A stretch of 41,917 bases of DNA. Source: a virus. The notes beneath the pieces are model-generated. The model saw only the letters and a list, made by a program, of their open reading frames with translations. It ran no database searches and had not been told where the DNA came from. Made by a program: the position numbers and the translations under genes. Below are positions 25,402-34,503 of this stretch, piece by piece. Position 1 is the stretch's first letter. Each line of letters opens with the position of its first letter. Where the stretch lies: IMG/VR virus record IMGVR_UViG_3300049718_000153, positions 1-41,917 of that record; one strand, given 5' to 3'.

Positions 25402-25525
25402 GCCAACTTGACCGTACACTACTCCAGCTGATCCTGACCTTATCACCGTCCCATTTTGTGACGATGCCAAATCGCTCAGGCGCTTTGTCAAGATAAACCA
25501 CGTCTCCCAGTCTTGGAGTCTTCAT
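25343..25525 (-). CDS. Small KOW/SH3-like protein
   Basis: A 60-residue protein starting in an ATGA overlap with the glycosyltransferase stop, so translation is coupled. The sequence GDVVYLDKAPERFGIVTKWD followed by a KVRISWS strand has the beta-barrel pattern of KOW or SH3-like nucleic-acid- or protein-binding domains. It overlaps the possible N-terminal region of the next gene in another frame. I infer only a small beta-barrel; no partner is shown. Confidence 0.6.
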   Translation of the reverse strand: MKTPRLGDVVYLDKAPERFGIVTKWDGDKVRISWSSVRSSWHVAADVRIKEWAHTTPIGS

Positions 25526-28500
25526 GCAGCACCTTCTGTTTTTGGCGCCTGCTCACCATAGACATGTTCAACTGCCGCGCGTTCAGCCGGATCAGAAAGG
25601 AAATCAAGCTCGACGCTGATGTTTGAGTTTTCAGAAGCCAAGAAGCGAAACCATTCTGCGTACCAAGCAGGCATTAGAACATTCCCGTAAGGGCTGCTGT
25701 TTAGATTCATGCAGCTTTGGCAGAGGTTGCGCGAATAGCCAAAGTCGCAAGACTTGTCGCCTTCTAACTTGAGATTCCCACGCGGACAAACCGCTTCAGC
25801 CGAGCTAGGCCGATAAATCACAGGAACGCCCAAGCCTTTAAAGAATGAGAGAAGCTGAAGCGGCGCCTCATCCAAGCTTGTAAAGACAACCTTATCAATC
25901 CCAAGCTTGCGAAAGGCTGCGGAGGCAATGTCAGGACGGCGGATGTCCCAAGGTCCGGCGTTTGAAAGCTCAGGAAGGCTGATCGATATGACGTTGCCTT
26001 GGCAAGAGAGCTTATAGATGACAGCCCCGTCGTGAGATTCAGAAGCGCAGGCTTCAGACGGCCCAAAGAGGAGAACACGCTGGGTTTTGGAAAGCTGCCA
26101 AGGGATTGAAGGAGGTGGATAGGAATAAGTCGCGAGGTCCATGCCTGCGAGCATCATGCCGTTTTGTGCGTAGGCGAGCGCGAGATTTGGGTTCCAGTAA
26201 GGATCGGGTTCGGGATAAAGCTGTCCAAGCCGAACACCTTCATCTTGGAGGCGTTTGAGTTTGATAGCGTCAAAGCCGCTGTTATGGCGAGTCACGCCTT
26301 CAAAGTGCTGAAGCTCCGCTAGCGAACAGACGATGTTTAGATAGCCTGCACGAATGGCCTCAAGACAGAACGCCACGTCGTTAAAGTCGTGAGGGAAGGA
26401 TTCATCAAAGCCTCCAAGCTCCTCAAAACGATGACGTGTGACAGCGAGACAGGCGCCAGTTACGGCGGTTGATTCATGTGTCGTAAATGCGTAGCCGTTA
26501 ACGCCTGGGTTGTTGGCCGCTAGTCCTTTATGGATGTGCCCGGTTAGGCCAGAGTTGCAGACAACACCGACGTGTTGGACATAGCCATGGGGGTAAGTGA
26601 GGCGTGCGCCTGCGGTGGCGACGGTGGGGAGAGTCGCCGCGCCGATAAGTTCAGCAAGCCAGCCAGAAGACATGACGCGCGTATCGTCGTTAAGGAAGAC
26701 AAGAACCTCGCCTTTGGCCTCTTTGACCGCGAAGTTGTTGAGGGCTGACCAGTTGTAAGACTGTGGCCAGGAAAGAAGGCGGATGCGCGGATTGGTGGCA
26801 AGAGAGGCTTGGTAAGCAAGCATGTCTTCTCGCGTCGAACCGTTATCGACAATAAGGATTTCGTATTCGTTGTGTGAGGTCATCTTTAAGATCGTCGCGA
26901 TGCAAGGCGCGAGCATTTCGAGATTGTCTTTGCAGGGGATGATGATGCTGGCGAAGACATTTTCAGCGCGAGAAGCAAAAGAGGTCGTTGTAAGAAGCGG
27001 GATAGTAGCGTTCTGTCTGATCGTAAGACCAAGCGATTCAGTAAGGGAAGCTGCAACTTTGGCCTTTTGAGAAGCTTCATGTACGCCATTTTCGAAATTC
27101 AGCGGCGGGAGGTGTGCAAGGACGCGGGGAAGGTGGCTGATAACCTTGCGATTGCTGAAGCCTTGAGTCAGGACAAGCTCATAAAGGCTGATCGCTGTAG
27201 CCTCGAAGTTAGCAGGAATGAGTGAACTGTGAACCGCGAGCGCCTGGGTCACGTAGTCACGCGATAACAGCATGAAGAGGTCAAAGTTAGGCTTAAAGTC
27301 TGGGTTAACGCGCTTGCCGTCCGTGATAAAATCGTTGTCTGCGTAGACAATAAGCGCTTCGGGATTTCGGCTGATGTGCTCTTTAAGAAGCTCATAAAAG
27401 TCGCCAGCAATTTGGGCACCGGCTGGAACAAAAAACCGCCAATCACCAATCTGTTCTCCTGGCTGCTCAACCACAGTCGTCGGGTAAAAGAGATGCTCTA
27501 TTAACGGCGCACCTTGTTGCTTATTTCCCCACTCTAACGCAGCTGCAAGAGTCGCCTCCCCTCGCGTATCACACGCGTTAGCCCAAGCCGTGTAATCGCT
27601 ACGGCTTTGCGGCGGGAGAGATTCAAAATGCTCACGATAGAATGAGAATTCAAGCTCTTCGCGAAGCGCTTTAAGCGCAGCTTCGTCCGATTTCCCTTGC
27701 GGCCAACGGCTGTTAATACGCAAAGCAGCCGTGTCGGCTTCTTCTTTAAGTGGCGGGGAAGCGTGAGGCACACCGACGAAAGCGCTAGGACAGAGACCGA
27801 CTTTGAGCCCCCGCGCGCGTGCGGCACAGGACCATTCGAGAAGCGCGATTTCGAGCGAGGAATCATCGAGATCAGGCGAGCCGATAGCTGCTAAGGCAGA
27901 GCGCCGACAGAGAACAGCTGGGCCGCTTGCGGCTACGAGATCGATTGGTTTGGCTTCAGCGAACGCTGCGCAAGACAAGCTAATCCCTGCCATGGCAGTT
28001 GAGTCAACAGGAGAGAAGGCAGTTTGAGTCGGAAAACCCCAAGGCCCACCGTCGTTGGTTAGAGCGCAAGCAACATCGAGATTGACTGCTTTGAGATTGG
28101 CGAGAGAGTCCTCTGTGTAGGTCGCGCCGGGACGGAGATAAAGGATGTCCTCTGAGGAGTCCAAAGCCTCGACAAATTCGGCTTTATTCGCCACAACGCA
28201 AACGCCCGAGCCTTTAGCGTTAAGCGCTGGCTTGAAGGGACGCACGTTTTTGGGAAGCCATGCCGCAAGACGCTTTTCAGCGTGATCATCGAGAATGTAG
28301 AAGTTCTTTACCCAAGTATGAAGCATCTGGCCGAAATGACGACGGCGTTCGGCTGTTGTGTCAATAAAAGATCGAATGGCGCTGATCCATTCGGCAGGCG
28401 TAGCAGCGTAGGCAAATAAGGGCGGACAGTCGGTTAGATAAGGCCCGACTGGTGAGGCAATAGTTGGATAAGCACAAGCGCCTGCTTCAACAAGACGGAG

Positions 28501-29277
28501 ATTGGATTTACAGCGATTGAAGAGATTGTCTTCCAAAGGTGCGACAATCAAATCAACATTGATTGAAGCAAGAGAGGCGAGATAGCGGTCGGGAGGAGAC
28601 GCCCCGGCGTAGGTTTTATGAACGCCTTCTGGAACAGGCGGGTCCATGCCGAGAAACACCCATTCGACTTCATCTTTGAGCGCAATAAAGGCTTCAGAGA
28701 GAATTGCGAGATCGCCAGCATGACCAATCCCGCCTCCCCAGCCGATACGGAGCTTTTGGCCGGGCGTAGGAGGCATGAACTGCTTTCGGATTTGCGTGGT
28801 GAGTTCTAGATCGTCTCGCCCAAGCATGTTAGGAACGACGCGGATATCAGTGCCTTCCTCGCAGATAGAGCGCATATGATCAGCGAGTTCGACCGTTGTG
28901 ACCGTAACGGCGTCACATAGCGCGACGGCTCTGCGAATTTTCTCGTCAATGTTTGGCGTCATGTAAGGAGCGTGCCAGGAATAAGAAGGCACAGCAGAGA
29001 GCGCATCATCGACTTCAAAGACAAAGAAGGCGTCAGGAAGGAGTTCACGCCAATGGCGCATGGTGGCAAGGTGAGAGTCTTCGGTCTGACGCTGCCAGAC
29101 AATGATAGAGGGGTTTATGGCTTTGAGAACAGGATCAGACGGGAAAGACATCTCGGCACGGCCAGAAAGAACACCGCAGCGCCCCATGATCTGCATTGGA
29201 CGAAGAATTCGGTGCCAACCGCAACCAGAAATATCCCCAGGCAGGGCGAGCACAAACGGAGGACGTGTGAGTTTCAT
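25522..29277 (-). CDS. Giant multidomain glycosyltransferase
   Basis: A 1251-residue protein with several glycosyltransferase regions. Residues about 1-340 are GT4-like, with RIGWGGGIGHAGDL and VVPNMLGRDDL patterns. About 350-560 and 610-740 are degenerate GT2-like segments (ILYLRPGATYTED; IVYADNDFITDGKRVNPDFK). About 770-1040 form an intact GT2 (GT-A) catalytic domain with IIIPCKDNLEML, a DxD-type FLNDDTR and GGFDESFPHDFND. The C-terminal 200 residues carry a four-Cys cluster (C-P-R-G-N-L, CDFG, C-x2-C). Such enzymes move sugars from nucleotide donors to glycans, proteins or phage DNA bases. The start follows the upstream stop directly (TAAATG). The acceptor is unknown. Confidence 0.85.
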   Translation of the reverse strand: MKLTRPPFVLALPGDISGCGWHRILRPMQIMGRCGVLSGRAEMSFPSDPVLKAINPSIIVWQRQTEDSHLATMRHWRELLPDAFFVFEVDDALSAVPSYSWHAPYMTPNIDEKIRRAVALCDAVTVTTVELADHMRSICEEGTDIRVVPNMLGRDDLELTTQIRKQFMPPTPGQKLRIGWGGGIGHAGDLAILSEAFIALKDEVEWVFLGMDPPVPEGVHKTYAGASPPDRYLASLASINVDLIVAPLEDNLFNRCKSNLRLVEAGACAYPTIASPVGPYLTDCPPLFAYAATPAEWISAIRSFIDTTAERRRHFGQMLHTWVKNFYILDDHAEKRLAAWLPKNVRPFKPALNAKGSGVCVVANKAEFVEALDSSEDILYLRPGATYTEDSLANLKAVNLDVACALTNDGGPWGFPTQTAFSPVDSTAMAGISLSCAAFAEAKPIDLVAASGPAVLCRRSALAAIGSPDLDDSSLEIALLEWSCAARARGLKVGLCPSAFVGVPHASPPLKEEADTAALRINSRWPQGKSDEAALKALREELEFSFYREHFESLPPQSRSDYTAWANACDTRGEATLAAALEWGNKQQGAPLIEHLFYPTTVVEQPGEQIGDWRFFVPAGAQIAGDFYELLKEHISRNPEALIVYADNDFITDGKRVNPDFKPNFDLFMLLSRDYVTQALAVHSSLIPANFEATAISLYELVLTQGFSNRKVISHLPRVLAHLPPLNFENGVHEASQKAKVAASLTESLGLTIRQNATIPLLTTTSFASRAENVFASIIIPCKDNLEMLAPCIATILKMTSHNEYEILIVDNGSTREDMLAYQASLATNPRIRLLSWPQSYNWSALNNFAVKEAKGEVLVFLNDDTRVMSSGWLAELIGAATLPTVATAGARLTYPHGYVQHVGVVCNSGLTGHIHKGLAANNPGVNGYAFTTHESTAVTGACLAVTRHRFEELGGFDESFPHDFNDVAFCLEAIRAGYLNIVCSLAELQHFEGVTRHNSGFDAIKLKRLQDEGVRLGQLYPEPDPYWNPNLALAYAQNGMMLAGMDLATYSYPPPSIPWQLSKTQRVLLFGPSEACASESHDGAVIYKLSCQGNVISISLPELSNAGPWDIRRPDIASAAFRKLGIDKVVFTSLDEAPLQLLSFFKGLGVPVIYRPSSAEAVCPRGNLKLEGDKSCDFGYSRNLCQSCMNLNSSPYGNVLMPAWYAEWFRFLASENSNISVELDFLSDPAERAAVEHVYGEQAPKTEGAA

Positions 29278-29787
29278 TTATAGAAAACCTCTTGCTTCGG
29301 GGATTTGTGCTAAGGGCTTGGTTGGGTTTGAAGGACGGATATGTGGACGTTTCAAACCGAGGAGGTGCGCTTTAGAAAAAAGCACCATGCGGTCTTTTTT
29401 AACAATACGGCTTATATCTGCAACAGCTGCGTGAGTAGGCCACAACTTCCGCAACGCACGTTCTTGCGCTTTAGTCCACTGAAAAGCCTCTGTTGTAAGA
29501 CCTTCATACGCACTCATGTGGTAAATTGCTGCAACAGAACGCCCAAGGCGTTTCGCAATCTCAGCGCATTTCACATTCTTAGCCCTAAGTGCTTTTAGTA
29601 AGGCTATGTCTTTTGGAGTCCACATCTTACCGCCCGCTCGTCCAAAACGTCTAGGAAGCCCAAACGCTCGCGCTTTAGAGTCTACCGTCCCCGGAAGAAC
29701 GCCAAAATACGCTGCAATCTCAGCTCTTGGTGTTTTAGCTTTCCAGAGCTTTTTGAAGAGCTTGTCATCATTTATTTTCTTAACCAT
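29278..29787 (-). CDS. Triple Myb/GcrA-like repeat DNA-binding protein
   Basis: A 169-residue protein with three similar units at about residues 10-47, 55-95 and 103-147. Each has a first helix, a helix with AEIAAYFG / AEIAKRLG / ADISRIVK, and a recognition helix (GTVDSKARAFGL, AAIYHMSAYEGL, MVLFSKAHLLGL). The pattern is that of Myb/SANT or GcrA-type HTH repeats. A perfect AGGAGG precedes the ATG. It lies between portal and glycosyltransferase in the same operon. It may be a transcription factor, or the DNA-binding part of a mobile-element protein; no nuclease motif is visible. Confidence 0.75.
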   Translation of the reverse strand: MVKKINDDKLFKKLWKAKTPRAEIAAYFGVLPGTVDSKARAFGLPRRFGRAGGKMWTPKDIALLKALRAKNVKCAEIAKRLGRSVAAIYHMSAYEGLTTEAFQWTKAQERALRKLWPTHAAVADISRIVKKDRMVLFSKAHLLGLKRPHIRPSNPTKPLAQIPEARGFL

Positions 29788-29802
29788 AAAACCTCCTATT
29801 AG

Positions 29803-32640
29803 CTAAGCTTCTTGCGAAGAATTCCGCCGAACACCCGCTGCATGGCCGTGACCTTGTGCGAGAGCAGAGTCTTGTCGAGAGGTGATTGCTGAGCCGGGTG
29901 TGTCTGCGTCTTTTGTGCTGCCCTCAAACATCATCTTTAAGAACTGCGCCGCAAGTGTCTGAAACACGCCACTTCTGTTAGCGTCAGAAGGTGTTAGTTC
30001 TAAAATCTTTGCAAGCTTCTTAAGGTCTTTATCCTGTACCAAGGTCTCAAGCGACGGAAGACCGTTCTCAGCACGTGCTTCTTTCCATGTGCGAGATTCT
30101 TTCATCTCCGCGAACTGCCGCGCGTCTTCTTTAGGAGTCTTACCTGTGAAGCCAAAACGCAGATGCGGCCAGCGTGTTGCTATAAGGTATTCGTTGATAA
30201 CGACTTCCCAGTGCGTCAGCAGGGGAGCAAGGCCAGGATCGTCTTCGTCAACTGCGGCGATAGAGGAGTCAGGAAGAGGTTCGTTGTCTCGCGCTGTGCC
30301 GCTGACTTTATAGCCCAGGCGGCGGACTGGAAAACGCCAGAGCGTTGCAAGTGCTCCTGCAAGCATGTTCATCCAGAGATTATAAAATGACTCGTTTCCT
30401 TTTAAGCGCGTCAAGTCCAGGAGTTCAAGTTTTGCACCATCTGGAAGCCCCATGACGGGAAGAGCCCACCACTTCGAAATGCCTTTTTTCATGTTCGTAA
30501 ACATGCGAGTAAGCAAGTCGATTTGGCGTTGCGTGATCGCTCCACCAGAGACTGTTAGGATACCTTGTGCTATGCTCGAATTTCCTGACCAAGCAGCCTT
30601 GCCATTACGCCGAACATAGAGCGTTCCATTGGGAACAGTGACGCAGCCGATCTTACCTGTATAAGGCGTCTTCTCTAAATTGAAGGCTTGCATTTTCGAC
30701 ATTTTTAGGCGGATGTCGTAACGAGTCCTGCTTGTTTTGATCGCTTGTGTACCGCCCTTAATGATGCGCCCTGGCACGATATATTTTTCAGCGTTTACAG
30801 TACTGATTGTTGCAGCATACCCCATTTTTTGCGCTAGTTCTTGCAGTTGATCAGCCATAAGGCGGCTAGTCGTAGCTATGTGTTCAACACGGTTAAGCCT
30901 TTTTGCATTCTTCGTTTTTACCCATTGAATACAGCCGTCCCCTAAACAGTAATAATCCCAGAAGATTTTTTGTTGGCGAGGTGTCGCGTCAAGAATTTCC
31001 TGTGGGATGTGCTTTGTGTAGCAGTCTTCTCCAAACTGCCGAAGGTGTTCAGCAAGGCCGTGCCAGTTCACAGCAAAACAATTTTCTGCATAAAACTGAG
31101 GCTTAGCATCAAGCACTTTTTGAATCAGTGCGTAAAACGGTTGGAAACCCTTAGAAGCGCGTCTTTGGGCAATGGAGATTTTCTCTAAACGGCGGCTGTT
31201 ACCCTTTGCCAAGCTTCCTTCCGAAAGAAACATACCCAAGAAAGCACAATAATCGTCGCCCGAAATCTTTCGAGGTTTACGGCCATAATGTGTAGGATAG
31301 GCAGAAAACGATTTTGTTTTGATCTCCTTACCCTCCCACGCAGATGTCGTCGGAAGGCAATAGTTTTGCCTTGAAAGCTTCTTCATGCCTTGTAACTGCA
31401 AAAACAAATCGCGTGCAGTACTGACAGTGTAATCAGTCTCGCCATAAATCAAAAAAGAGGGCTTGTATTGTGTAATGATCCGATGGTTTGGCGTTACCTC
31501 AAAATCAAACGACCTTGAAGCCACACGATACATGTCACCTGAATAGTCGTGCCATGTTTTAGCTGTAGCTTTCTGGTATTCAAACGTTCCATGCTGCAAA
31601 TTAAGCGTTGCAAACAAGTCCTTTTCGATGTCTACCGCACCAAACAGCTTCCAGCCTTCTTTTGTCAAAACCTCCGTATCTGCTCGGTGGCATTTATCGA
31701 AGACATCACAATTAAGGTCAATCGCATTCTGAAATCCCTTGATAATGCGCATCGCCATTTCGACCTCCGGGTACCCGTAGCCGAAAACGTCAGGGTCAGT
31801 ACGCGGGTTACGCACCGCAATGGTCAGCTCATCACGTGTAAATGCTTGAATGACTCTTCCGCCCTCATCAACTGCCACAGCATATTTGTCAGGATCGTTC
31901 TCATAACCAGCCGTCGTACAAAGCCGGATGTTTCCTGCTGGAAGAAGCGCGTAGCCTTTAACACACTCCTTCATATCCATGTCCGTCCAGATCGCGAGCA
32001 TGTCGAAGGTGAGCCAGTCGCGCGTTCCAGCCGCAAGAAACTTTTGAAAGCCTGTGAGCCGTTTGGAGTCACGTTTGCGGACTTCCGTATAGCTCGTTTC
32101 GATATTAGAGTTCTGGATGAAGCGTGTCGCTTCAGCTATGTCTTTCTTGACGTTCGCTTTGTCGTTATCTTCCGTATCGACGGCTTCAATGTGCCAGCCG
32201 GGTTTCCAAATGTGTTTTGCGTGGTTTGAATAACGAAGCACGTCATCAACGCGCATTCCGAGAACAAGCTGTGGGGCGACATTCTCACGCACGATCTTGC
32301 GAAGGGAATCCGGGTTAATCCCCGGCCATTGCATCACGCCGCCATTAGTCGTCGCATCAGGCGCGTAAGAAAGCCGCCCGAAGTTAAAAGCCGTAGGAGG
32401 AGTCCCAAGCGCCTTAGCGCTGGTGTATTTTGGCGACTCAACCCCAAGCGCCTTAGCCGCAGCCAGCATCGGATCATCCGACCCGAGCATACTCTCGAAA
32501 GCCTTAGCGTAACCCCCAATATCAATAGCTAAGGTGTTCTCAGGCATGGACGGGAAACGATAGCCCTTAACAGCATCAGCGCCTTCGTTAACGTCAAACA
32601 CCGCCGCTTTGGCTGTTACAGCCGGACTTGATTCACTCAT
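29803..32640 (-). CDS. Portal protein interrupted by a LAGLIDADG intein
   Basis: A 945-codon gene. Extein residues 1-316 and 688-945 form the portal, the dodecameric ring through which DNA is packed. The N-part has IVRENVAPQLVLGMRVDDVL and the W-rich portal pattern; the C-part begins SSIAQGILTVSGGAIT and contains a Trp-rich and helical clip. Residues 317-687 are an intein. After splicing the portal has about 574 residues, a normal length. The start overlaps the stop of the terminase nuclease gene (ATGA). The C-terminal tail is Ser/Gln/His-rich. Confidence 0.85.
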   Translation of the reverse strand: MSESSPAVTAKAAVFDVNEGADAVKGYRFPSMPENTLAIDIGGYAKAFESMLGSDDPMLAAAKALGVESPKYTSAKALGTPPTAFNFGRLSYAPDATTNGGVMQWPGINPDSLRKIVRENVAPQLVLGMRVDDVLRYSNHAKHIWKPGWHIEAVDTEDNDKANVKKDIAEATRFIQNSNIETSYTEVRKRDSKRLTGFQKFLAAGTRDWLTFDMLAIWTDMDMKECVKGYALLPAGNIRLCTTAGYENDPDKYAVAVDEGGRVIQAFTRDELTIAVRNPRTDPDVFGYGYPEVEMAMRIIKGFQNAIDLNCDVFDKCHRADTEVLTKEGWKLFGAVDIEKDLFATLNLQHGTFEYQKATAKTWHDYSGDMYRVASRSFDFEVTPNHRIITQYKPSFLIYGETDYTVSTARDLFLQLQGMKKLSRQNYCLPTTSAWEGKEIKTKSFSAYPTHYGRKPRKISGDDYCAFLGMFLSEGSLAKGNSRRLEKISIAQRRASKGFQPFYALIQKVLDAKPQFYAENCFAVNWHGLAEHLRQFGEDCYTKHIPQEILDATPRQQKIFWDYYCLGDGCIQWVKTKNAKRLNRVEHIATTSRLMADQLQELAQKMGYAATISTVNAEKYIVPGRIIKGGTQAIKTSRTRYDIRLKMSKMQAFNLEKTPYTGKIGCVTVPNGTLYVRRNGKAAWSGNSSIAQGILTVSGGAITQRQIDLLTRMFTNMKKGISKWWALPVMGLPDGAKLELLDLTRLKGNESFYNLWMNMLAGALATLWRFPVRRLGYKVSGTARDNEPLPDSSIAAVDEDDPGLAPLLTHWEVVINEYLIATRWPHLRFGFTGKTPKEDARQFAEMKESRTWKEARAENGLPSLETLVQDKDLKKLAKILELTPSDANRSGVFQTLAAQFLKMMFEGSTKDADTPGSAITSRQDSALAQGHGHAAGVRRNSSQEA
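30580..31692 (-). other. Intein with LAGLIDADG endonuclease in portal gene
   Basis: A 371-residue intein, residues 317-687 of the portal precursor. It starts with Cys in CHRADTEVLTKEGW (block A). Block B has VTPNH (Thr383, His386). Two LAGLIDADG-like helices are FLGMFLSEGSL (about 467-477) and WDYYCLGDGC (about 561-570). The C-terminal block ends TLYVRRNGKAAWSGN, then Ser as +1. The penultimate residue is Gly instead of the usual His, which may slow Asn cyclisation but is known in active inteins. Removing it joins FDK to SSIAQG in a sensible portal sequence. The endonuclease would spread the element between portal genes. Confidence 0.88.
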
Positions 32641-33806
32641 TTTCGCATCGCTTCCGAGAGCAGGTTAACATCCGTAGGAAGGTCGTCAGCGTATGAGTCG
32701 CAGGAGTCCAAAGCAAGCATCCTACGGCCTTGGATAGTGCAAAATTTCTGTCCGTCATGGACGCAGCGTGCACAGGTGCCCCAGTAGGGGTCCTCGGATT
32801 GGTTCACGAGATCGCCTATGGCGGAGAGCATAAGCGCACGGGGATCGGTGGCGAGGGGCTGGGAGCTTTGAGACGCGGCAAGGTAGCCGGGGAGCTGGGA
32901 ACGTTCGGGAGCCCAATCAGCCGGGAGGTGGACCATACCCGAGCCCATGATGATAGCGCGAGTGACGAGATGGACCGTGGCGTCTACTTGGTCGGATGAG
33001 GCATCGTCGTTACCGGAGAAGTCTTTGAGTTCCGTGCGCCATGCTTCGAGCCAGGGGGCATAGGTAGGGGAAAGGACGCGGTGCTGACGAAACCATCCTT
33101 GGACGGAACCGGCGGTTTTTAGCGTAACGCTGTTAACTGCGCGAGCACCTTTGGAGGCGGTGGCGGGCATTGGGACGATTGGAATGCCTGAGGATTCTAG
33201 GGATTGGATAAGGGAAATGCCCGAGGCTTTCTTTTCGATTAAGACCTCTTGCGGACGCCAGAGCTGGTAAAGGGTTTTGGCTGCGTTGACCAAACCGCCC
33301 CAATCGACACGACGGCGGAAGACATCTAGGATGAGCACGTCGAAATGATAATCACAAGGACCGACGATGGCGGGGTTTTCGCCACGATGGTAGGCTTGAC
33401 AGGGGACGATTAAGGCCGTGACGCAGACGGTGTGCGCGGCTTGGAGAGACGTGGAGAAAGCCGTGTCCCAAGCCTGAAGGACACAATGCCCTTGCGAGAC
33501 AAAATCTCGGACGTAAGGGGACGGCATTCCGAGAGCGAGTTCAGATGGAGAGAACTGAACGCCGCGGACGAGGCACTGATAAAAGGAATCAAGATCGTCG
33601 GCTAGGAAGATTGAGCCTTGGCGCGAGCCAGGACGGCATTGATAAGTTGCCTCGAAGACATCGGGCGAGGAGCGTTTAATGATTAAGACTTCAGAGCGCT
33701 TTTGCTCGGACTCTGGCCAGTAAAAACCCATGCCTTTGGGATCAATGCCATAAGGCATTCGAACGCGATAGATGCGGCGAGGGGAGTCGTTGTGAGTGGA
33801 AGGCAT
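32637..33806 (-). CDS. terL: Large terminase, C-terminal nuclease half (split gene)
   Basis: A 389-residue protein corresponding to the RNase H-like nuclease half of TerL. Residues 50-60 (FEATYQCRPG) match the linker after the ATPase. Acidic residues expected for the two-metal site are Asp114 (VLQAWDTAF), Glu191 (VLIEKKASG) and Asp272/275 (SDQVDATVHL). It has its own AGGAAA ribosome binding site and ATG. The C-terminal about 45 residues hold an extra Cys cluster (CARC, then C and C) that could bind metal. The ATPase half is a separate gene with a Mom-like gene in between. The two polypeptides must assemble to form a packaging motor. Confidence 0.85.
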   Translation of the reverse strand: MPSTHNDSPRRIYRVRMPYGIDPKGMGFYWPESEQKRSEVLIIKRSSPDVFEATYQCRPGSRQGSIFLADDLDSFYQCLVRGVQFSPSELALGMPSPYVRDFVSQGHCVLQAWDTAFSTSLQAAHTVCVTALIVPCQAYHRGENPAIVGPCDYHFDVLILDVFRRRVDWGGLVNAAKTLYQLWRPQEVLIEKKASGISLIQSLESSGIPIVPMPATASKGARAVNSVTLKTAGSVQGWFRQHRVLSPTYAPWLEAWRTELKDFSGNDDASSDQVDATVHLVTRAIIMGSGMVHLPADWAPERSQLPGYLAASQSSQPLATDPRALMLSAIGDLVNQSEDPYWGTCARCVHDGQKFCTIQGRRMLALDSCDSYADDLPTDVNLLSEAMRK

Positions 33807-33831
33807 TTACAGCTTTCCTGCTTGTCTGTTG

Positions 33832-34494
33832 TCAAGCCTCAACATTTATAAGCTCTCCAGGACGATGAAGGACAAACTTGTGCTTGTAAAAGCTACCAAC
33901 TTTTGTATGACCAAGTGCTAGCATTTCAGCTTTCACGCGATTTTTTGTAGCCTTCTGTGCGACTTGTTTTCCGTTTGCATCCAACCACCGAGGGTAAGGG
34001 CCTGTACGTCCTACGTACAACCAGTTAGCTGCACGATAAATCTGTCCAAAATGGTTTTGGCTTTCGTCTGCATAAGTGACAAGCGTTACAAAGCGATTGT
34101 CTGACCAAATGCGCCTAACAGAATGTGCTAACAGAAAAGAGGCCGCGTTTTTTGGAACGTCCGGTAAGATAACCAGCCGTGTTAATGAAAGGACTTTCTT
34201 CCAGTTAAGCTTATTGACGCTCTCACAAGCGACACGCGTTGGTGGAAGCCACCACGCTACGCCCGCTAACTGCCCAGAGACACGATTGTATAGCCCATGC
34301 ATATAGCAGCAAGTGTTGCTGCCTCCGTGTGCATAATGCCACTGCTTAACAAGCGCCTGACCTTCTTTTAGCGGTGCATCCGCAACAAGCCAGTCACGCT
34401 TTTGGAGCAGCAAGATCGGAATCGAACCGTCTTCCTTCTGTTGGACAACAGAAAGCTCTACCAATGAGCTATTGCTGCAAAGCCTCTTCAACAT
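33832..34494 (-). CDS. Mom-like DNA-modification (GNAT-fold) protein
   Basis: A 220-residue protein. The core from about residue 38 has KQWHYAHGGSNTCCYMHGLY, GVAWWLPPT, VLSLTRLVILPDVP, then LVTYADESQNHFGQIYRAAN, the pattern of phage proteins annotated as Mom-family. Mu Mom adds a carbamoylmethyl group to adenine and protects phage DNA from restriction. The fold is acetyltransferase-like. It lies nine bases after the stop of the terminase ATPase half and just before the nuclease half. The start (ATG 34494) has only a weak AGGGTG site. DNA modification is inferred by family resemblance; the chemistry may differ. Confidence 0.68.
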   Translation of the reverse strand: MLKRLCSNSSLVELSVVQQKEDGSIPILLLQKRDWLVADAPLKEGQALVKQWHYAHGGSNTCCYMHGLYNRVSGQLAGVAWWLPPTRVACESVNKLNWKKVLSLTRLVILPDVPKNAASFLLAHSVRRIWSDNRFVTLVTYADESQNHFGQIYRAANWLYVGRTGPYPRWLDANGKQVAQKATKNRVKAEMLALGHTKVGSFYKHKFVLHRPGELINVEA

Positions 34495-34503
34495 TCAAAC
34501 ACC

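Noticed and set aside
31549-32229. A 226-codon plus-strand frame inside the portal gene
   Set aside because: It lies over the portal and intein; the product has no pattern and no start signals.
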